Shown: in pieces, positions 58,586 through 64,000 of the stretch
How positions within the stretch are numbered: the stretch's first letter is position 1
Layout: each line of letters begins with the position of its first letter
NCBI RefSeq assembly: GCF_954871325.1
Contig: NC_088779.1
Location: 7,318,846-7,382,845 of the forward strand
Reading direction: 5' to 3'
Source of the DNA: Gordionus sp. m RMFG-2023
Taxonomy: Eukaryota; Nematomorpha; Gordioida; Chordodea; Parachordodidae
DNA length: 64,000 nucleotides
Notes under the pieces: model-generated
The model's input: only the letters and a program-made list of their open reading frames with translations
Told to the model about the DNA's origin: nothing
Databases searched by the model: none
Translations under genes and position numbers: made by a program

Positions 58586-59404
58586 TAATTAGGGTTATTG
58601 AAATCAATATTATTAAGACTAACTTAGACTGACGATTCGTTTATTAAAGTGTGCATACAAAGTCAGCTGTAATTAATATCATTGGCTGTAATAGACATCT
58701 TTCATATTTCATCAAAATTCGTTTTAAATGACGGACAACACTTTTTAATACACTTTAGTAACTTCAGTCTGGGTTAAGACTAGAGAAGAATAAAAATCTC
58801 CCTATTATCCATCCGCGTGTTTTTATCGTTTAATTTGGTTCTTAATTTTGTTTTGGTTATTTTCAAAAATATTTTTGTAATTCGTAAGAATTATGCAATT
58901 ATTTGAATTGATTAATATTTTCTTAGGCCTAAACTTATCTCCAACTTATTAAGTATGTACAAAATTTTAAGATAATTAGTTTTTTTTTAATAAATTTAAA
59001 TATAAGCCCGCCTAGCCCACCTGCCGGAATATTATTCAAAAACATATTTTTTACCCTACCCACCACATACCTGCCCATTGTGTAAAAGTTTCTATCTCGC
59101 CTGCTAACGCCCATCAGATGCGAGCGTCTATTCTTCCCCAAAGATGACAAATGTTCCAACAACTAAATCTACCGCCATTTTTTAAGATTATTATTATATT
59201 TATTTTATATACAAAATACATTAATATAACAAATTTAATATTTAACCATTTTTATAATGTCATACAATTAATTTATTTATTGTTTTTTTACATGTTTTGA
59301 TATTTTTTGTGAAAATAAACATTCATTAGATTAAATTTATTGTTAGATATTATAAAATAGTCTAGTCAACATATAGCAATTATTAATTTCATTTTTTAAT
59401 ATTT
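58586..59404. other. spacer with one GC-richer patch
   Basis: 58995-59120 is GC-richer and carries AAGCCCGCCTAGCCCACCTG, CCCTACCCACC and CCTGCCCATTG, like the GC blocks of the hAT-type family, but without recognisable ends. The minus-strand frame there (58935-59162) is probably chance. Confidence 0.4.
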
Positions 59405-59568
59405 ATTAATGGAATCACGTGATCGAATCCGATCTACTATATATCACCCCCCAAGTATTGAATCATCAAGTTGATTTCAAAAAAAAAATATGATCGTTAC
59501 GGGTTTCGAACCCAGAACCTTCGGATAGAGATACACGAACTCATTCGACTAGGCCAGAAAGCACTCTT
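59405..59568 (-). mobile_element. tRNA-derived SINE, copy 4
   Basis: On the minus strand: TTTCTGGCCTAGTCGAATGA (box A), GGTTCGAAACC (box B near 59502-59512), a T-run, AAATCAACTTGATGATTCAA, TACTTGGGGGGTGATATATA and ATCACGTGATTCC, ending TTAATAAATATTAAA. It matches copy 1 best in the body (CTTGGGG.TGATATATAG). Confidence 0.86.
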
Positions 59569-59879
59569 CTAAAATGATTTTTTTTTAAAAAATAACATCA
59601 ATCATATCAAAATTTGATTCGTTCAATATCATCCTAAAATTTATTTCAAGTTTTATTGTAAGTGATTGAATGACAATTTGATTTTATAAGTCATAGAAAC
59701 TGATTGATAAAAAAAATAAATACATTAATGATTATGATTTGTTGTGACACATTTTCAATGGGAACATTCGGAAAAAAAAATAATAAAATGACAATTAATT
59801 ATTTTTTTCTTCTTTTCCAAATTATTTAAAATATGTGTTTAACTTTCACAAATTTTCTAGATGTAAAATATCATTTAGG
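59569..59879. other. AT-rich spacer, nothing recognised
   Basis: No supported feature. Confidence 0.5.
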
Positions 59880-60865
59880 CTACCGTTGCAGTGCGTATCT
59901 TTCAGGAATTCTGGGGAAATAAAACCTGTGTAAGAAAAAAAACTAAACCGAAAAAATGGCGAAAAAAAAATCTGTATTATTAAAAAGAAATAATTGAGAC
60001 ATAAAATACTGTCTTTTAATTAAAATGGTGAAAATATTTTTTAGATAACTATTTGTAATCGAATATTTATATTAATATTAGGTCACCGTTTAAAAAGGAG
60101 TTGACATTAATTTTTTTTAAATTAAAAACATATTTACCTATATTATATTTATATATTAATTCAAAAAAAAGAACGAAAGAAAGAAATGATATTTAATATC
60201 AGCACTCAAGCCGGAATCGTAAAATTTTAAAAATCTGGGCTAGTCTAAAAAATAAAAAAAATTAGATTGGCCTATTTTTTATCGAGAGTATCGTTGGGAC
60301 GATATCAAATGAAAACATCATTTTAAATTATTTTGATATGTGCATGTACAGACATCTAAAAAAAATCACAATATAAAAAAATTTATACTATCAGAACTTG
60401 GATAGATACTTAGAAAAGATATTTTAATAAGTAAGGATAGAAGGATAAGGAATGCTGATCAACGGCGAAAAAGGGATATAGCCAAAGAAATGGGGAAGTC
60501 AGAGAAGAAGGAAGAAAATATGGCGTCGAAAATAGGTAAAAATTCTGAAACACTGCTATTAGGGTAATATTTTTGCATACTGCTCCACTGATTGATTGCG
60601 TTCTAGGCTATTTTTACACACTTACATTAGAATTGAATTTCATTAAAAATATATATTACATAAATTAACCTCAATATTACGTAAATTATCATTAAAATTG
60701 CATAAATTATCCTTGATAAGAAATTATGATTAATATTATATAATTTAGTCATTTATACCAACTATTTAAATTTGTCTATTCATAACCAACCATCAAGGAA
60801 GTGATTCATTTTATATATAGTAGAACAAACCTTTGCAATCTGTTAATAAATGGCTTCGCTAAAAA
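59880..60865 (+). repeat. dispersed repeat, copy 2 (partner at 50860-52240)
   Basis: Shares ordered blocks with 50860-52240. The best is 60655-60850 (AATTAACCTCAATATTACGT, TTGCATAAATTATCCTTGAT, ATAACCAACCATCAAGGAAG, GTAGAACAAACCTTT). A purine-rich block at 60430-60530 is private to this copy. Confidence 0.75.
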
Positions 60866-61004
60866 TATTTACCACACTTTAAAATGAAGGCTGCTAGGTT
60901 TGCTATTCAGTCTATATAACTTCCTCTAAACAGCCTAAAATGAAAATGGCTATTTAGATTTTAGAAGTTAAAGTATCTTTATGATCATTTCCAAGCCAAA
61001 ATAT

Positions 61005-61190
61005 TAGGGTTCTGGACCCGAATTCTGGTTCAGAAATTTAAAATTGTTTGGATGGTCATTTTCAGGTCACAAACCAAACGGAGACCGATTTATGGGCAAC
61101 CCATCGACCCCGGGGTAATATTGACCCGGAGCAGGTTCGGACTTTTTTTCCCGATTAAAACAAGGTAAAATAGTGTGTTCTAGTTCAAAA
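61005..61190 (+). repeat. dispersed repeat, copy 2 (partner at 58370-58585)
   Basis: GGGTTCTGGACCCGAATTCT, CAAACGGAGACCGATTTATG, GGCAACCCATCGACCCCGGG and GTAATATTGACCCGG. It keeps more GC than the partner, so it is perhaps the less decayed copy. Confidence 0.6.
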
Positions 61191-62330
61191 TCTATTTAGC
61201 GGGGGGCTAATGAGAAATGAGTTCTAAAAATAAGACGAACCAGGACACGAATTAAAAATTTATTTACACGATTTACCGATATTACAAAAATATGTGACAA
61301 AAAAAATCGATCGGTCATATAGTATATACTTACTTTACAAGAATTATTTTCTTCGTGAAAGTTTTAAAAAAATTACACTGTATAATATTATATTATATTA
61401 TAAATAAAAAATTGATGAAAAACTATAGTATTAGTGTTTTTGGAACATTTTTTATAAGTATCGGTGTCCGATAGAAATTGTATCGGACGGATACCCTGCT
61501 GTATCGGCAAAGGTGGAATTAGTGCATCTCTGATATTAAGCATGTAGTGGATTGTCAAATATTTGAATTATGGGCCAAATTTTCATTATATATTTTTTTC
61601 AATGGAGTTCCCCTCATGCTCTCTTCTGGGGCTTCGGTTAACTCATGCCATATCTTCAGCCGAATCCACGCGTTGGTATCTGTGATTTTGATTTTTTATA
61701 TATACTTATTTTATCTGTTATTTTATTCTTGTGGTTGTTATAATTTTAAATTAATAGTTCAACTAACACATATAAATATAATAAACTAATTTAAGTTTAA
61801 AAAATTTGTTTATTCATCATAAAATATTAAGCAAAAATATATTTCTTGTATGGTACACGTTTTACAAGGATAAATTTGCATATTTTGTTTTAAAAAATTA
61901 CTGGCTTTTTCGTTCGTTCAAATAAGTAAAACAACCTTATAATTTTGGTTTATTTATTGATGCAAGAAATATCTTAAAAAATTTTTTTTACCTGCTATAG
62001 AGGATTAGATTATGATGAAAAATCCTTAACTTTAGCCTAGCGGTATACGAAACCTATAAATACTGTGCCTACCAACAGCTTTATGAATAACACTTCTCAA
62101 ATGATGATGGAAGAGGAAAATATATATATTGATAAAAGGGAGAACAATTTCATAAAATGTGCAGGATTTTATTAAGTTTTTTATTTTGAATAAAACGACG
62201 AATTCATTAATAATACTTTAAACCCCGATAAAATCAAACTCACTGATCTAAACATTTTAGTACTAATTTCTACTGGTACGCAAATCGGACACTTTCTCTT
62301 GTAAATTTTTTTTGATTATATTATGTATAT
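61191..62330. other. AT-rich spacer, nothing certain
   Basis: 61470-61510 has TATCGGTGTCCGATAG, TATCGGACGGATACC and TATCGGC, a short palindromic patch that may be the end of an element. No gene seen. Confidence 0.45.
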
Positions 62331-62643
62331 CAGAGACCTGCAGAGGTACCATTTGCACGGTCCGGCCCGGGTTTTTTATCTTCAGACCCGGCCTGGCTTC
62401 ATTTTTTTTTAAAAATTTCAGGCCCGACCCGGATTTTGTTAAAAATATATTATATTTATTTTGATTTTTATAGCTAATAATGACGATTTAAAATATTTGG
62501 TTTTACAATATATAGCCCGGCCCGGATTTTATTATTTTTAAAAAAATTTCAGGCCCGGTTGCCTGGGTATTAAAAAAATTAAAATACGGCCTGGCCCTAA
62601 ATTGGGGATGGGCAGAGGTTAGGGCCGGGCCTGCAGGTCTTTG
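62331..62643. mobile_element. GC-rich hAT-type element, 313 bp
   Basis: CAGAGACCTGCAGAGGTACC at the left and GGGCCTGCAGGTCTTTG at the right (inverted CAAAGACCTGCAGGCCC). The first 20 bases equal the left end at 57472. Interior GGTCCGGCCCGGG, AGCCCGGCCCGG and GGGCCGGGCC. The flanks (ATGTATAT left, GTATTTAT right) do not give a clean 8-bp duplication. Confidence 0.82.
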
Positions 62644-64000
62644 GTATTTATTGGGAGATTTCAGGAAAGATTTGTGGAACTTTTAAAATTGCTATAGTAT
62701 ATAAATTAATCACTCAGTCTATTTGTCAATATAATCACTTAAAAATAAAATCTATTATTTTTTTTATTTAATTTATCGTAAACAAATGTAAATATTTACT
62801 ATCTGAAGTTCAATTTAAATATCAAATTTCCGAATGTCGCGTACAAATACACGTTACATTTTTTATTTTTTACATTAAAAAAATACAAATTTAAAGAAAA
62901 AAAAATATCTACCTTAAAAACAGATAAATCTTAATGCAGTCGGTTAAAAAAATCATCAACTATTTTTTAGAGCATATCAATTTGCATCTTTTGCCATGGA
63001 AAGAGAAATTCTCTTTGGTTAATTCGTAAATATCTTGATTTTTTAACCGTAAAAGATTTAAAAATTTGTATAAAGGGAGTAAAATGTCCATTTGTTTGAT
63101 AGTACGATTGAAGATAACACTTAATTTAATGGTTTTGAATATTTTTTTTGTCAAATAAATAAGTGGTTGTAAGAATTGTTGTTGTTTTCCCTAATTTCTT
63201 CACAAGTTAAACTTTAATTTTTAGAAGGTTTTTTAGGTTCATTTTGCTATATTAGATTTTTATGGTTTTCATTTTTTTTATTTATAAAAATTAAAAAATT
63301 TTAATTATGGTCGTTATTTTAAAAAATTTATTAACTTTTACTAATTTTCTTTCGAATTCGTCTTTATAGTGATATATTGAATACATTTTTGGAGGAGGGG
63401 GTCGGGGGTTATAAGGGGGAAAATTTTTATTAGCTTAAAATGATGCAATATAAGGAAAGGAATCCCACTCCTTCCTATTTACGCGCCTGATAAATATTGT
63501 CATTTATAACAGAAAAAAAATACAAATTTAATACATGAATTTATAGCAATTATAGCAATCGATTATAAAACACGAAATAGAGGGTTGGGGAAACTGTGAC
63601 ACGTTGAGTAGAGGAAAACGTTAGTTCACTCTAAATTATAATTTAAGCTATTAATTTACAAGACTGGAAATTTTAGCCTAATATAGATAATTATGTCATA
63701 CATGATTGACTAAAAAAAAGATTATTAAAATATCTAGTATATTTTTTTAATTTTTACAAAGGAAAATGTGTTTTAGCATATCAAATTTAACAAAGAACAA
63801 TTTCAAACTTTATCGTTTATAAAATATAAAAATATATCTTTTAAAATCTTTAATAAAATAAATTTTAGGAAAGTTTAAACCCTATTTTTTAATCTGGCAA
63901 TTTTTCGGAATCATAAAACATTTAGTATATGTTTCTGAAAGATATTTATAAAGTTAGTGGGCTAGGTCATGGTTGGTTTTAGTTAGTCATGGCATAGTTG
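62644..64000. other. AT-rich spacer to window end, nothing recognised
   Basis: No supported feature. A G-rich patch lies at 63391-63420. The minus-strand frame at 62960-63154 is short and shows no motif. Confidence 0.5.

Noticed and set aside
58935-59162. 75-codon minus-strand frame
   Set aside because: Covers a GC-rich patch of probable element origin; no motif.

Overview
This 64 kb window is eukaryotic, very AT-rich and almost entirely built of transposable-element remains and simple repeats. I found no host gene that I can defend. Short GT-AG introns of about 48-56 bp in transposase genes, together with MULE, Merlin, Helitron, several hAT families, RTE-like LINEs, Ty3/gypsy elements and tRNA-derived SINEs, fit a non-model invertebrate (an arthropod or other small metazoan is my guess). 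The species cannot be fixed from the sequence.

Layout. 1-633: tail of a MULE transposase entering from the left edge. 1.0-3.65 kb: two minisatellites (15 bp and 21 bp units) around a GC-rich island of unknown origin. 4.07-6.25 kb: an old, heavily broken Ty3/gypsy pol fossil with a GC-rich hAT-type MITE inserted in it. 6.65-12.5 kb: a decayed Helitron on the minus strand (Rep plus Pif1-like helicase, 7636 to about 11530), followed downstream of its stop by a 119-bp minisatellite, and preceded upstream by repeated copies of its own 5'/N-terminal module. 12524-18745: a young Ty3/gypsy element with near-identical LTRs and a perfect 5-bp target duplication, sitting inside one of those Helitron modules. 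19617-25637: a nest of insertions, namely a TIR element in a Helitron module, carrying a SINE, which carries a 5.6-kb hAT element with inverted arms of more than 1 kb. 26.2-27.9 kb: an RTE-like LINE, 5' truncated, one reading frame broken only by three nonsense codons, again inside Helitron-module sequence.

28-42 kb: scattered relics (gypsy integrase scrap, LINE RT scrap, a 784-bp hAT MITE, a Merlin/ISXO2-type transposase relic, a hAT tail), then two well delimited hAT elements: a ZMYM1/DUF4371-type element (35781-37786) and a BED-finger element (38178-41884) whose transposase has two in-phase short introns. 42-64 kb is mostly featureless AT-rich DNA with dispersed repeats: further GC-rich hAT-type elements, three more SINE copies, a foldback element, a pair of roughly 1-kb dispersed repeats and a (GAAA)n microsatellite.

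The best evidence in the window is structural. Perfect 8-bp target duplications delimit six hAT-type insertions (5401-5753, 19868-25475, 35781-37786, 36047-36270, 38178-41884, 57610-57832). A seventh, 57472-57837, also has one, and 30430-31213 has one with a single mismatch. Nesting gives a relative order of insertion. No parts work together as a host pathway; the interactions are those of autonomous elements and the non-autonomous elements they could mobilise.
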